The notes under the pieces: model-generated
Told to the model about the DNA's origin: nothing
What the model saw: only the letters and a program-made list of their open reading frames with translations
Database searches by the model: none
Origin: Candidatus Aphodenecus pullistercoris
GTDB lineage: Bacteria; Spirochaetota; Spirochaetia; Sphaerochaetales; Sphaerochaetaceae
Length of the DNA stretch: 56,486 nt
Direction of reading: 5' to 3'
Assembly (NCBI GenBank): GCA_017694495.1
Contig: JADIMU010000012.1
Location: 1 to 56,486 of the forward strand
Shown: positions 25,255-33,811 of the stretch, in pieces
How positions within the stretch are numbered: the first letter of the stretch is position 1
Layout: the number at the start of each line of letters is the position of its first letter
Program-made: the position numbers and the translations under genes

Positions 25255-27309
25255 ATGCAAGGACGACTCTACGAGGCTTCGGCAAGCATTTATGATGACG
25301 AGGCCAGAATTCTTTTCGACTACTTCTCGAAGGCTGCTGACGACATCATCAAAAAGGAGGATGAGGTCCATGCCAAGATCGATGGCGCGAAAGAGCAGCT
25401 TGCAGAGCAGGAGAAGGCGAGGAGGGGAACCCGGATCAAGAGTCTGGTCTTCCTTGTCCTGGCAATCGCGCTTTGTGTGTACTGTGCCATCGATTTCGGT
25501 CTGACGACGACCTACACCTACGTTTCCTTCGGCATCATAGCCATAGTCCTGATCGCCGGTCTGGTCGCATGCAATGGCGCCAAGGGCAAGGTGGCCAGCT
25601 GCAAGGCAGAGCTGGCAAGCTGTGAGAAGGACTATGCCGACATAAGACGAGAATACAAGGTGAGCCGGCTGGGCGTCGCCTACGTGCCAATCGCAAAGAA
25701 GGTTCCCTTCGGCAACCAGAACGTCACGGTCGACCTCAGCGGCAGTGTGGACGAAGAGGACTTCGAGCTCGTGACGATGAACGATCCCTCCGCTTTCGAG
25801 GCCGACGCCGACGACTTCAAGAAGGTCTTCGCCTCAGTCCCAGTAGTCGAAGGTGGAGAGGCCAGGGACATCGATACATCCGACTATTCCGTCTCGATGC
25901 AGGAGACGCCAGTCTATGAGTACGTCGACAAGGTCGAGAAGGCGGCGGACCGCCTGAACGACGACCTGACCAATGTCGAGCGCACAAGCGTGTCGATTCC
26001 CATCATCCCGCCCCAGTCGGAGAACATGGCCTTCCTGAAGAACTTCGGCGCCGACGAGACGGGGGATCTGCCTGTAATCGACATTTTCGATACGTCAAGC
26101 ATCGACTCCAGACTCGACATCTTCTACTCGATCTACAAGAACCGCCAGGAGAACCGGAATACGGGCGATGAGAAGGCCCTCGAGAGCCTCATCCGCTTCA
26201 TCGGCGTCAGCACCCAGACCCTGACGACCGCCAAGCTGAACTGCTGTTCGGCGATTCTGGACTACAACAATGGCCTCTTCGCCAACGTGCTCAAGAGCCC
26301 CTACAACAACTACAGCGCCAAGCTTGAGGCCGAGACGATCGACGAGATCCGGGCGATGAACTTCAACTTCGCCGACATGACGGAGACCTACAGACCATTC
26401 AAGTTCAAAGAGAGTTCAATGATGAAGTTCGACCTCTATTCGAACTGCTGGGTCGACGAGACGGGCACCCGCTCCATGCTTCCCTTCTCGATGCACCAGA
26501 TCCAGGTCGACATCTTCATGCCGATCATCAACGCCTTGATGGAGGAGAACCGCATCGAGAGGCGCAAGATCTACGAGAAGGTCCAGGAGCAGAAGCTGGG
26601 CTATCTCAACAAGTGGCACACTGAGACCCAGGACTTCTACGGAAGGAACCGCGACACTGCCGACCAGCTCAAGACCAACATCATCGAGGCGATTTCGACC
26701 TACAACGCCTCCTATGCGACCTGGAAGGCGATCAAGGACACCATCGCGCAGATGGATGCCCAGCAGAGCCTCCTGGGTGGAGAGGTCAAGACCGAGGACA
26801 CCGCCGCCAGCATGGTGCTCTCAGCAGAGCAGGTCAACCAGAACTTCAAGGCGCTCGAGGAGGACTTCGAGTCCTACATGGAGAGGCTCCAGGACGACAT
26901 CGATGAGAAGGCTGACGCCTTCGGTACAGTCACCTTCTTCGAAGCCTACCTCTATGCGAGCGAGGCGCAGAAGGCCGTCAACGCCAACTCGAACATCTCA
27001 AAGATGGGCCCGCGTGAGCTGAAGATCGCGAATGTGAGTCCCTATCTGGCGCAGTATGGCACCATTCCTCCCCAGCCCAGCGTCGAGGATGAGCTGATGC
27101 AATCGCTTGGCATCGACCTCGCGGACGAGGCGGAGGAGCTGATCCGCAGCGTCCATGCGGCAGACGCCGGCGATGTCCCCTACATGGATGAGGAGAGTGT
27201 CGTCGATGTGGATGAAAGCTTGGGGGACGGATTGATTTTCCCTGACGAAGAAGATGTCATCCCGCCTTTCGTGGAGGACGAGAGTGGTGAAGAGGAGGAC
27301 AAGGACTGA
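25255..27309 (+). CDS. large coiled-coil membrane protein of the SPFH operon (unrecognised)
   Basis: This is a 684-residue protein. Residues about 1-58 are a charged helix, probably a coiled coil. Two TM helices form a hairpin at about 60-80 and 88-108, followed by another short coiled coil (CKAELASCEKDYADIRREYK). The rest is a long cytoplasmic region, with helices near 440-580 (NALMEENRIERRKIYEKVQEQ; LEEDFESYMERLQDDIDEKAD). An Asp/Glu-rich tail ends the protein (EDVIPPFVEDESGEEEDKD). The ribosome site is GGGGGGAG. Its stop overlaps the start of the next gene as TGATG. No family is recognised; shape and context suggest a membrane-tethered scaffold. Confidence 0.75.
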   Translation: MQGRLYEASASIYDDEARILFDYFSKAADDIIKKEDEVHAKIDGAKEQLAEQEKARRGTRIKSLVFLVLAIALCVYCAIDFGLTTTYTYVSFGIIAIVLIAGLVACNGAKGKVASCKAELASCEKDYADIRREYKVSRLGVAYVPIAKKVPFGNQNVTVDLSGSVDEEDFELVTMNDPSAFEADADDFKKVFASVPVVEGGEARDIDTSDYSVSMQETPVYEYVDKVEKAADRLNDDLTNVERTSVSIPIIPPQSENMAFLKNFGADETGDLPVIDIFDTSSIDSRLDIFYSIYKNRQENRNTGDEKALESLIRFIGVSTQTLTTAKLNCCSAILDYNNGLFANVLKSPYNNYSAKLEAETIDEIRAMNFNFADMTETYRPFKFKESSMMKFDLYSNCWVDETGTRSMLPFSMHQIQVDIFMPIINALMEENRIERRKIYEKVQEQKLGYLNKWHTETQDFYGRNRDTADQLKTNIIEAISTYNASYATWKAIKDTIAQMDAQQSLLGGEVKTEDTAASMVLSAEQVNQNFKALEEDFESYMERLQDDIDEKADAFGTVTFFEAYLYASEAQKAVNANSNISKMGPRELKIANVSPYLAQYGTIPPQPSVEDELMQSLGIDLADEAEELIRSVHAADAGDVPYMDEESVVDVDESLGDGLIFPDEEDVIPPFVEDESGEEEDKD

Positions 27310-28235
27310 TGGCGAACTTCTACATTGACGTCGGAACCCAGCCTCTTGCCAACTCCGTCGACAGGCTGAGCTCATCGATGAGTCAGGTCGACGCCTCGAT
27401 CAGCGAGATGACGGACCAGCTCGTCCAGGCTGAGAAGATGGCGGCTGAGCACGTCAGCTCGAACGTCACCTACGGCTTCTTCATGCTGACGCGCAACCAG
27501 TTCTCTCAGAAGGCCATCGCAATCGAGAAGGAGATCGCGACGACGCTGGTGAAGATCCAGACCTACTCGAAGAGCCTTGCGGACATCAAGGGGCGCATGG
27601 AGAAGGACTACAACAACATCTCGCAGCAATACCTCAAAATCTTCCGGAACATCGACAGCGCTTTGCGCAAGTCCGTCAACGACCTTGACAAGGGGCTGGT
27701 CGACGTGGCCGTCGTCGCCCGTGGGAAGATGAACGAGAGGCGCATAGACTCATCCATGAAGGCGGTGGCCTATCCGCAGTGCCTTCTGCCCCTTGCCCAG
27801 TCGATGCCACTGGCGAAGCTCAAGAAGGAATGCCGGAGGCTGATCAAGGCCATGACCGATTTCATCGGCAGTCAGCGTGAGTTGACTGGAAAGCTCAACG
27901 CCTCGATTTCCCACGAGAAGGTGGAGGAGGGCGACGAGACGGTCTACTTCCCCGTCGTACTCTTCGAGTCTGAGAGCACTGTCGCTCCCGGCAGCTTCAT
28001 GACCGAAGTCAGGATGCCCGCCTTCCCCAGCACCCTTGCAAGTCTGGATGGAACCGTCGCCTCAAAGACGATAGACATGAAGGGCAAGGATGAACTTTGG
28101 CGCAAGAGCGACGAGGCCTCGCGCCGCCTCATCCTCGACAAACTTACAAGCCTGTGCGAGGGACTGGACCAGCGCAAGGCTTCAATCGTCCTGAACCTTG
28201 CATCGAAGAGCGAGTGGATGGAGCTGAGGGACTAG
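27309..28235 (+). CDS. helical protein of the SPFH operon, paralogue 1 (unrecognised)
   Basis: This is a 308-residue soluble, mostly helical protein without signal or TM segments. Residues about 14-135 form heptad-rich helices (SSMSQVDASISEMTDQL; IEKEIATTLVKIQTYSKSLADIKGRMEKDY; ISQQYLKIFRNIDSALRKSVNDLDKGL). The region LPLAQSMPLAKLKKECRRLIKAM and a strand-rich part (VYFPVVLFESESTV) follow, then a last helix. The block TLVKIQTY...KGRMEKDYNNISQQYLKIFRNID matches the same block in the next gene closely, so the two are paralogues. It overlaps the preceding stop by one base. I recognise no family. Confidence 0.75.
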   Translation: MANFYIDVGTQPLANSVDRLSSSMSQVDASISEMTDQLVQAEKMAAEHVSSNVTYGFFMLTRNQFSQKAIAIEKEIATTLVKIQTYSKSLADIKGRMEKDYNNISQQYLKIFRNIDSALRKSVNDLDKGLVDVAVVARGKMNERRIDSSMKAVAYPQCLLPLAQSMPLAKLKKECRRLIKAMTDFIGSQRELTGKLNASISHEKVEEGDETVYFPVVLFESESTVAPGSFMTEVRMPAFPSTLASLDGTVASKTIDMKGKDELWRKSDEASRRLILDKLTSLCEGLDQRKASIVLNLASKSEWMELRD

Positions 28236-28238
28236 CCT

Positions 28239-29258
28239 ATGCCGTATACATTCACAGTGAACAGTGAGGTTGTGGTCCACGAGAGGGTAAGCATCCCGGC
28301 CAGTGAGCACAGCAGTTCAAAGGTGGTCACAATCAGGGAGCCTGTGTCAATCCATGTGACGGTTGACGATACCGCCTTCAACAGCTCCGTCATGGCCTGT
28401 GATGCGCGCATCGATTCGGTGAACGACAGCGTCGTCGACTCAGTGCGCCGCCAGAGCGAGGCGAAGAAGGAGAGCGCGAAGGTCATAAGCAAGAGCGTTC
28501 TGGACGGCTTCTACAAGTATGCCGCCTCGGATTTCCGCCAGCAGATGGTCGAACATGAGAATGTGGTCAACTCCACATTGCCCAAGATCCAGACCTATAT
28601 GGCCCAGCTTCAGGATCTCAAACGTAGGATGGAGAGCGACTACAACCTGATCTCCAAGCGTTATGTGGGCATATTCAAGGGCTATGACGAGGAGCTGGAC
28701 CGGAACATGCATCGCCTCTACGACCCACTCTTCGAGCTTTATGACGACTGCCAGACGAAGCTTCTGGTCGAAAGCCGCACAGAGGCGCTTTCCGCCTCGA
28801 TCGGCTTCGAGGACATTTCGACGGTCCAGGCCATGATGGTCCAGGCGAAGCTCAAGACGACGCTCCTTTCGGTCATGAGGCGCCTCACCGCCTCCCTCGC
28901 CTCGAGGCGGAGGATAGACCAGAGCCTCGAGCGCCTCGCCGAGAACAGGGTCGTGCCGAAGCCTGTCACCTGCCATCTTCCTCTGGTCTATTTCGAGCGG
29001 GACTCCCTCCTGGACGGCGGCAGGAAAGAAGATGAGGTCCATCTGAACCTCGATGGGGACGGGGCGCGGAGCCGCGCTCTGGCACAGAGGGCGAAGGAAT
29101 GCATCATTGCAGGCGGACTCGAGGTCGACAACAGCGCAAAGGACGACGAGAGGATGGATCTCGACTTCATGGCGAGGCTGTCACAGGTGGGCGACGAGAG
29201 GAGGGCCCGCGAGATCCTCAGGCTCTATGACGATTACAAGAAGAGGAGGAAGGCATGA
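28239..29258 (+). CDS. helical protein of the SPFH operon, paralogue 2 (unrecognised)
   Basis: This is a 339-residue soluble protein. It begins with a strand-rich region of about 50 residues (MPYTFTVNSEVVVHERVSIP, then VVTIREPVSIHVTV) that its paralogue lacks. The helical core matches the preceding gene (NSTLPKIQTYMAQLQDLKRRMESDYNLISKRYVGIFKGYDEEL), then HLPLVYFERDSLLD echoes its strand-rich part. The C-terminus is a charged helix ending KKRRKA. It lies 3 bases after the preceding stop and overlaps the next gene by 4 bases (ATGA). The duplication and the fused strand-rich start suggest a heteromeric pair. The function is unknown. Confidence 0.75.
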   Translation: MPYTFTVNSEVVVHERVSIPASEHSSSKVVTIREPVSIHVTVDDTAFNSSVMACDARIDSVNDSVVDSVRRQSEAKKESAKVISKSVLDGFYKYAASDFRQQMVEHENVVNSTLPKIQTYMAQLQDLKRRMESDYNLISKRYVGIFKGYDEELDRNMHRLYDPLFELYDDCQTKLLVESRTEALSASIGFEDISTVQAMMVQAKLKTTLLSVMRRLTASLASRRRIDQSLERLAENRVVPKPVTCHLPLVYFERDSLLDGGRKEDEVHLNLDGDGARSRALAQRAKECIIAGGLEVDNSAKDDERMDLDFMARLSQVGDERRAREILRLYDDYKKRRKA

Positions 29259-30235
29259 AGAGCGAGCTCAATGAAATCAGGGTGGACAGCAAGGATCTGA
29301 TCCTCAGGGAGAACAAGGTCACATCCCCGATACTCCCCCAGACCACCGAGCAGCTGAAGCGCTCAGTCATCATCGAAGGGGATGTCGAGGTCTTCGGGCC
29401 CGTCTATGGCGACAAGGTACTGGTCCATCATGGACCTGTCAGTTTCTTCAAGTCGGTTTTTGGCAAGGAGGAGCTGGTCGTGGACCCCTCCGCCGAGGGA
29501 GATGTCATCTTCCACAATGCAGTAGGCTCCGGGCAGGTCGTCTCCGCGGCGGCGAGCAAGGGCAGGACTGTCTTCGCAAGCGATGTGAATGCGACGCGCG
29601 TGACGCTGCGCAACTGTTTCGTGGGAGGTTGCGTCTATGGTGACGAGATCATCCTCGACCATTGCGTCGTGCTTGGGGGCGCCTTCGCGACCAAGAGCCT
29701 TTCGGTCAACCACTCCATCGTAGGCACCTTCAACAGCCAGAGCGTCTCGATCGAGGGAATGAACTATCTGCTCTATCCCTCAGCCTTCAGCGTGGAGCCG
29801 GTCGAGGCCGCCTCGACGGCCGAGCTGTACAACATAACTCTGGCGGACCTGATGGGCCTCTTCAAGGGCGAGGAGCAGAAGGATGCCACCGGACGCATCC
29901 GCATCGACCTCAAGGGAGATGCCCAGAGGGCCAACCTCAAGGCGGACGACGGCTCAATCATCCTTGTGCACAGCTACTCTGTGGCCGGCAAGGTCCTCGT
30001 GGCCGACATGTCTGACTTCGAGAAGCTTGGCAACCACTTCCTGATCAACGCAGGAGCCCTGTCGAGCCAACTGATGAAGGACTACGAGGTGACGGACGCG
30101 CAAGGGCAGGAGAGGAAGCTTTCCCTGGAGGAGATCCGGGACTTCTTCTTCAAGGTCCTGGATGGTGAGGTGGAGATCCGGATGATGGACAGCGACATCG
30201 ACTTCGAGGAGATGAAACGCAAGTTCGGACATTGA
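29255..30235 (+). CDS. beta-repeat (bactofilin-like) protein closing the SPFH operon
   Basis: This is a 326-residue protein. After a short charged lead-in, residues about 30-170 show successive short beta strands with Gly turns in which V, I, L and G recur at near-fixed spacing (SVIIEGDVEVFGPVYGDKVLVHHG; GDVIFHNAVGSGQVVSAA; RVTLRNCFVGGCVYGDEIILDHCVVLGGAFA; SLSVNHSIVGTFNSQSVSIEG). This fits a beta-helix, as in bactofilins or polymer-forming cytoskeletal proteins; I see no exact family match. The C-terminal 150 residues are mixed and end with a helical, acidic segment. No signal peptide is present, so it is cytoplasmic. It shares 4 bases with the preceding gene and is followed by a terminator. 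Confidence 0.7.
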   Translation: MKSELNEIRVDSKDLILRENKVTSPILPQTTEQLKRSVIIEGDVEVFGPVYGDKVLVHHGPVSFFKSVFGKEELVVDPSAEGDVIFHNAVGSGQVVSAAASKGRTVFASDVNATRVTLRNCFVGGCVYGDEIILDHCVVLGGAFATKSLSVNHSIVGTFNSQSVSIEGMNYLLYPSAFSVEPVEAASTAELYNITLADLMGLFKGEEQKDATGRIRIDLKGDAQRANLKADDGSIILVHSYSVAGKVLVADMSDFEKLGNHFLINAGALSSQLMKDYEVTDAQGQERKLSLEEIRDFFFKVLDGEVEIRMMDSDIDFEEMKRKFGH

Positions 30236-30245
30236 CACGCAGGGA

Positions 30246-30292
30246 CTGGGGCAGGGCAGGGAGCACGCCTGTCATGCCCCAGACGTATCTTT
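30246..30292 (+). terminator. terminator closing the SPFH operon
   Basis: CTGGGGCA 30246-30253 pairs with TGCCCCAG 30275-30282, and the inner GGCAGG/CCTGTC extends the stem to about 14 pairs with one G-U. The tail GACGTATCTTTC is partly T-rich. Confidence 0.7.
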
Positions 30293-30313
30293 CAGGAAGG
30301 CAAAAAATTAGTG

Positions 30314-30342
30314 TTGACATTTTTTTTGCCCTCCGATATATT
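30314..30342 (+). promoter_or_regulatory. tuf promoter
   Basis: TTGACA 30314-30319 and TATATT 30337-30342 are separated by exactly 17 bases, with an A/T-rich stretch just upstream that could act as an UP element. This is the best promoter in the window and fits strong expression of tuf and the S10 block behind it. Confidence 0.85.
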
Positions 30343-30619
30343 GTGCATCGTGTCTGCCCACAGGCGCCGTGCGCGCATGCGTCCAGACAAGAGCCAAACT
30401 GACTATGCCGCGAGGCGGAGTTGTGTGGTTCCAGATGAAGTAAGTTCTTTGATAGCTTATACGTATGTCGGCCTTGCCTGACAGGTGCCGACCTCTGGTT
30501 CCTCCCTCTTGACCCGCTTCAGTCAAGCTTAGTCGTTTGTCACTCTGGTAAATTGGTAAAGGCCTTGGCCTTTATGACAATAATTTAGTTTGTGACGGAT
30601 GAGTCACAAGGAGGAACTG
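30343..30619 (+). promoter_or_regulatory. long structured leader of tuf
   Basis: About 270 bases of untranslated RNA separate the promoter from tuf. Visible structures are GTCGG/CCGAC (30467-30471 with 30488-30492), TAAAGGCC/GGCCTTTA (30557-30574), and TTGTGAC/GTCACAA (30590-30596 with 30603-30609). The last one touches the ribosome site AAGGAGG at 30608-30614. An ATG at 30599 in the tuf frame lies inside that hairpin. The function is not known; a translation or attenuation control of tuf is possible. I see no gene in it. Confidence 0.5.
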
Positions 30620-31810
30620 ATGGCTAAGGAAAAATTCGAAAGAACTAAGCCACACGTAAACGTCGGTACCATCGGCCACGTCGACCATGGTAAGACCACC
30701 CTTACCGCCGCTATCACCATGCACTGTGCAAGGCTCTTCGGCGACAAGGCTCTCAGCTATGATTCCATCGACAACGCTCCGGAGGAGAAGGCTCGTGGTA
30801 TCACCATCAACACCAGGCACGTCGAGTACCAGTCGAAGAACCGCCACTATGCCCACGTCGACTGCCCGGGCCACGCTGACTACATCAAGAACATGATCAC
30901 CGGTGCCGCCCAGATGGACGGTGCGATCATCGTCGTCGCCGCTACCGACGGTGCCATGGCTCAGACCAAGGAGCACATCCTCCTCGCCCGCCAGGTTGGC
31001 GTTCCCTGCATCATCGTCTTCATCAACAAGTGCGACCAGGTCGACGATCCCGACCTCATCGACCTCGTCGAGGAGGAGATGAGGGATCTGCTCACCGAGT
31101 ATGGTTTCGACGGTGCCAACTGCCCTGTCATCAGGGGATCCGCCTACCAGGCCATGACCAACCCCGACGACCCCGAGGCCACCAAGTGCATCGACGAGCT
31201 GCTTGATGCCATGGACACCTACATCCCGCTCCCGGAGAGGGCTGTCGACAAGCCCTTCCTGATGCCCATCGAGGACATCTTCTCCATCTCCGGTCGTGGT
31301 ACGGTCGTCACCGGCAGGGTCGAGTCCGGCGTCATCCACGTCAACGACCCCGTCTCCATCGTCGGTATCAAGGAGACCAAGGATACCGTCGTCACCGGTG
31401 TCGAGATGTTCAACAAGCTGCTTGACGAGGGTCAGGCTGGCGATAACATCGGTGCCCTGCTCAGGGGTGTCGACAAGAAGGAGGTCGTCCGCGGCCAGGT
31501 TCTCGCCAAGCCCAAGTCGATCACTCCCCACGCCAAGTTCACCGGAACCATCTACGTCCTCAGCAAGGACGAGGGTGGCCGCCACAGCCCCTTCTTCACC
31601 GGCTACCGCCCGCAGTTCTACTTCAGGACCACGGACATCACCGGAACCGTCACCCTTCCTGCTGGAAAGGAGATGGTCATGCCTGGTGACCACACCGACA
31701 TCGATGTCGAGCTGATCCACCAGGTCGCCATGGACAAGGGACTCCGCTTCGCTATCCGCGAGGGTGGTAGGACCGTCGCTTCCGGCCAGGTCACCGAGAT
31801 CAAGGACTGA
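30620..31810 (+). CDS. tuf: translation elongation factor EF-Tu
   Basis: This is a 396-residue EF-Tu. The G domain has [14 protein letters not shown], the switch regions TINTRHVEY and DCPGHADY, and the guanine-recognising NKCD (others have NKxD). Domains 2 and 3 follow, with [13 protein letters not shown] and the C-terminal FRTTDITG to [10 protein letters not shown]. It carries aminoacyl-tRNA to the ribosome as a GTP complex. I chose ATG 30620 because AAGGAGG is 5 bases upstream; the in-frame ATG at 30599 would add seven atypical residues. It is followed by a hairpin and then rpsJ. Confidence 0.98.
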   Translation: MAKEKFERTKPHVNVGTIGHVDHGKTTLTAAITMHCARLFGDKALSYDSIDNAPEEKARGITINTRHVEYQSKNRHYAHVDCPGHADYIKNMITGAAQMDGAIIVVAATDGAMAQTKEHILLARQVGVPCIIVFINKCDQVDDPDLIDLVEEEMRDLLTEYGFDGANCPVIRGSAYQAMTNPDDPEATKCIDELLDAMDTYIPLPERAVDKPFLMPIEDIFSISGRGTVVTGRVESGVIHVNDPVSIVGIKETKDTVVTGVEMFNKLLDEGQAGDNIGALLRGVDKKEVVRGQVLAKPKSITPHAKFTGTIYVLSKDEGGRHSPFFTGYRPQFYFRTTDITGTVTLPAGKEMVMPGDHTDIDVELIHQVAMDKGLRFAIREGGRTVASGQVTEIKD

Positions 31811-31840
31811 GCCTTACCTCACCTGATGAGACCAAATCTT

Positions 31841-31862
31841 GCCGGGGGGTCGAACCCCCGGC
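31841..31862 (+). terminator. hairpin between tuf and rpsJ (attenuator candidate)
   Basis: GCCGGGGG 31841-31848 pairs with CCCCCGGC 31855-31862 over a six-base loop. T-runs appear only after 10 more bases (GATTTTTGG), so it probably attenuates rather than stops transcription into the S10 block. Confidence 0.5.
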
Positions 31863-31893
31863 GAGATATTCATGATTTTTGGAGATTTTTAAA

Positions 31894-32202
31894 ATGGCAA
31901 ACGAGAGAATTCGTGTAAGACTCAGAGGCTTTGATGTCGAACTTGTAGAACAGAGCTCAAAGTCTATCGTCCAGACTGTCGTCAAGGCCGGCGCCCAGGT
32001 CAGCGGACCGGTTCCCCTTCCCACACGTATCAACAGATATACAGTCCTGAGGTCACCCCACGTCGACAAGAAGTCCCGTGAGCAGTTCGAGATGAGGACA
32101 CACAAGAGACTGATCGACATTCTGGATCCAACTCCCAAGGTTGTGGAAGCCCTTATGAAGCTCGAACTCCCTGCAGGTGTGGACGTTGAAATCAAACAGT
32201 AA
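31894..32202 (+). CDS. rpsJ: 30S ribosomal protein S10 (NusE)
   Basis: This is a 102-residue S10, first gene of the S10 block. It has the N-terminal strand [26 protein letters not shown], the ribosome-facing loop [39 protein letters not shown], and the end [12 protein letters not shown]10 also pairs with NusB in antitermination and can bind the NusG made by the gene at 9422. ATG 31894 is preceded by TTTTGGAG; the in-frame ATG at 31879 is unlikely. Confidence 0.98.
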   Translation: MANERIRVRLRGFDVELVEQSSKSIVQTVVKAGAQVSGPVPLPTRINRYTVLRSPHVDKKSREQFEMRTHKRLIDILDPTPKVVEALMKLELPAGVDVEIKQ

Positions 32203-32220
32203 GAGAAGTTGAGGTAAGAG

Positions 32221-32844
32221 ATGTTAGGGCTTATCGGCAAAAAGATTGGTATGACACAGGTGTTCGACGACAATGGCGTCCTCACCCCTGTCACAGTAAT
32301 TAAGATAGAGGATAACATCGTCGTCCAGAACAGGACCGAGGAGGCCAACGGCTACGTTGCCACCGTCCTCGCCTCGGGCGACATGAAGGAAAGCCGCGCC
32401 ACAAAGCCGTATGCCGGCCAGTTCAAGGCCGCTGGATGCCCCGTCAAGAAGACCATCATGGAGATGAGGGACTTCGAGAAGGAGGTCAGCGTCGGTGATG
32501 TGCTCGGTGTTGATATGTTCAAGGACATCGCCTTCGTCGATGTCACCGGCACCAGCAAGGGCAAGGGCTTCCAGGGCGGCATGAAGCGCCACGGCTTCGG
32601 CGGTGGTAGGGCCACCCATGGTTCGAAGTTCCACAGGGACCTCGGCGGTACGGCCATGTCTTCGACGCCCTCGCGCACTTTCAAGGGCCAGAAGATGGCT
32701 GGCCACATGGGTAACGAGAGGACCACTGTCCAGAATCTCAAGGTGGTCGCAGTCGACAGCGAGATGCAGGTTCTCATGGTCAAGGGAGCCATTCCCGGAC
32801 CCACGATGAGCACTGTCCTCGTCAGGAAAGCAATCAAGAAGTAG
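32221..32844 (+). CDS. rplC: 50S ribosomal protein L3
   Basis: This is a 207-residue L3 near the peptidyl-transferase centre. It starts [19 protein letters not shown], with the extended loop [27 protein letters not shown] and the end [13 protein letters not shown]. It initiates 50S assembly with L24. There is no strong Shine-Dalgarno; GAGGTAAGAG precedes the ATG. It lies 18 bases behind rpsJ and 11 before rplD. Confidence 0.98.
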   Translation: MLGLIGKKIGMTQVFDDNGVLTPVTVIKIEDNIVVQNRTEEANGYVATVLASGDMKESRATKPYAGQFKAAGCPVKKTIMEMRDFEKEVSVGDVLGVDMFKDIAFVDVTGTSKGKGFQGGMKRHGFGGGRATHGSKFHRDLGGTAMSSTPSRTFKGQKMAGHMGNERTTVQNLKVVAVDSEMQVLMVKGAIPGPTMSTVLVRKAIKK

Positions 32845-32855
32845 TGGGGCTAGAG

Positions 32856-33485
32856 ATGGAAGCAAAAGTATACTCTACAGCAGCCAAGGAAGTCGGCACC
32901 ATCAACCTCAATGACGAAGTCTTCGCCAGGGAGGTCAGCGATGGAGCGATCTACTACGCTGTGAACAACGAGCTCGCCAACCGCCGTGTTGGTACAGCAT
33001 GCACAAAGACCCGCGCTGAAGTGAACTACAGCAATACCAAGCCTTATAAGCAGAAGGGAACTGGTAATGCACGCCGCGGTGACAAGAAGTCGCCGATCAT
33101 GGTTGGTGGCGGCACGATCTTCGGGCCCAAGCCGCGTGATTACTCCTACACGATTCCCAAGAAGATGAAGCGTCTTGCCTATAAGAGCCTCCTGTCGCTC
33201 GGCGTCCAGGAAGAGCGCTTGGTCATTGTCAAGGACTTCACCAGCGAGAATGGAAAGACGAAGGATCTGGCAGCGATCATGAAGGCCTTCGATACGGAGA
33301 ACCAGCGCACGCTCATCATCATGAAGGATGACGACGCCATGCTCCGCAGGGCGGCAAGGAACATTCCCTATCTTCATGTCCTGTGCTACGACAAGCTCTC
33401 CGCCAAGGAGCTGCTTTACGGACGCAAGATCCTCGTCCTCGAGACGGCTGCCGAGAACCTCGGAAAGTTCTACGGTGAGAGATAA
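32856..33485 (+). CDS. rplD: 50S ribosomal protein L4
   Basis: This is a 209-residue L4 with the tunnel-lining loop that reads [35 protein letters not shown], with an extra acidic/basic GDKKS stretch compared with E. coli. The C-terminal domain contains [19 protein letters not shown]4 may also act as a repressor of its operon. ATG 32856 is chosen over an in-frame GTG at 32844 that overlaps the rplC stop. Confidence 0.97.
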   Translation: MEAKVYSTAAKEVGTINLNDEVFAREVSDGAIYYAVNNELANRRVGTACTKTRAEVNYSNTKPYKQKGTGNARRGDKKSPIMVGGGTIFGPKPRDYSYTIPKKMKRLAYKSLLSLGVQEERLVIVKDFTSENGKTKDLAAIMKAFDTENQRTLIIMKDDDAMLRRAARNIPYLHVLCYDKLSAKELLYGRKILVLETAAENLGKFYGER

Positions 33486-33495
33486 GGGGTTAGCA

Positions 33496-33798
33496 ATGAG
33501 AGCAGATCAGGTAATTATCAGACCTCTCGTCAGCGAGAAGTCGACCAAGGCCAGGGAAGGCGAGGTCAAGAAGTACACCTTCGTCGTCGATCCCCAGGCG
33601 AACAAGTTCGACATCATGGCAGCCGTCAAGGAGATCTGGGGCGTCGACGCCACAGCCTGCAATGTCATGAACGTCAAGGGCAAGCCTAAGTATTCAAGGG
33701 GCAAGGGCGGCTACATCAAGGGTCGCACCGCATCCTGGAAGAAGGCCATCGTGACACTGGTCAGGGGCCAGAGCATCTCCGCCTTCGAGGGCGTATGA
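33496..33798 (+). CDS. rplW: 50S ribosomal protein L23
   Basis: This is a 100-residue L23 at the tunnel exit, where it docks SRP and trigger factor. It contains DQVIIRPLVSEKSTKAREG, KYTFVVDPQANKFDIMAAVKEIWGV and the basic loop KGKPKYSRGKGGYIKGRTASWKKAIVTL. ATG 33496 lies 10 bases after the rplD stop, with GGGGTTAG upstream as a modest ribosome site. Confidence 0.97.
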   Translation: MRADQVIIRPLVSEKSTKAREGEVKKYTFVVDPQANKFDIMAAVKEIWGVDATACNVMNVKGKPKYSRGKGGYIKGRTASWKKAIVTLVRGQSISAFEGV

Positions 33799-33811
33799 GG
33801 AGAAGTGAGAA

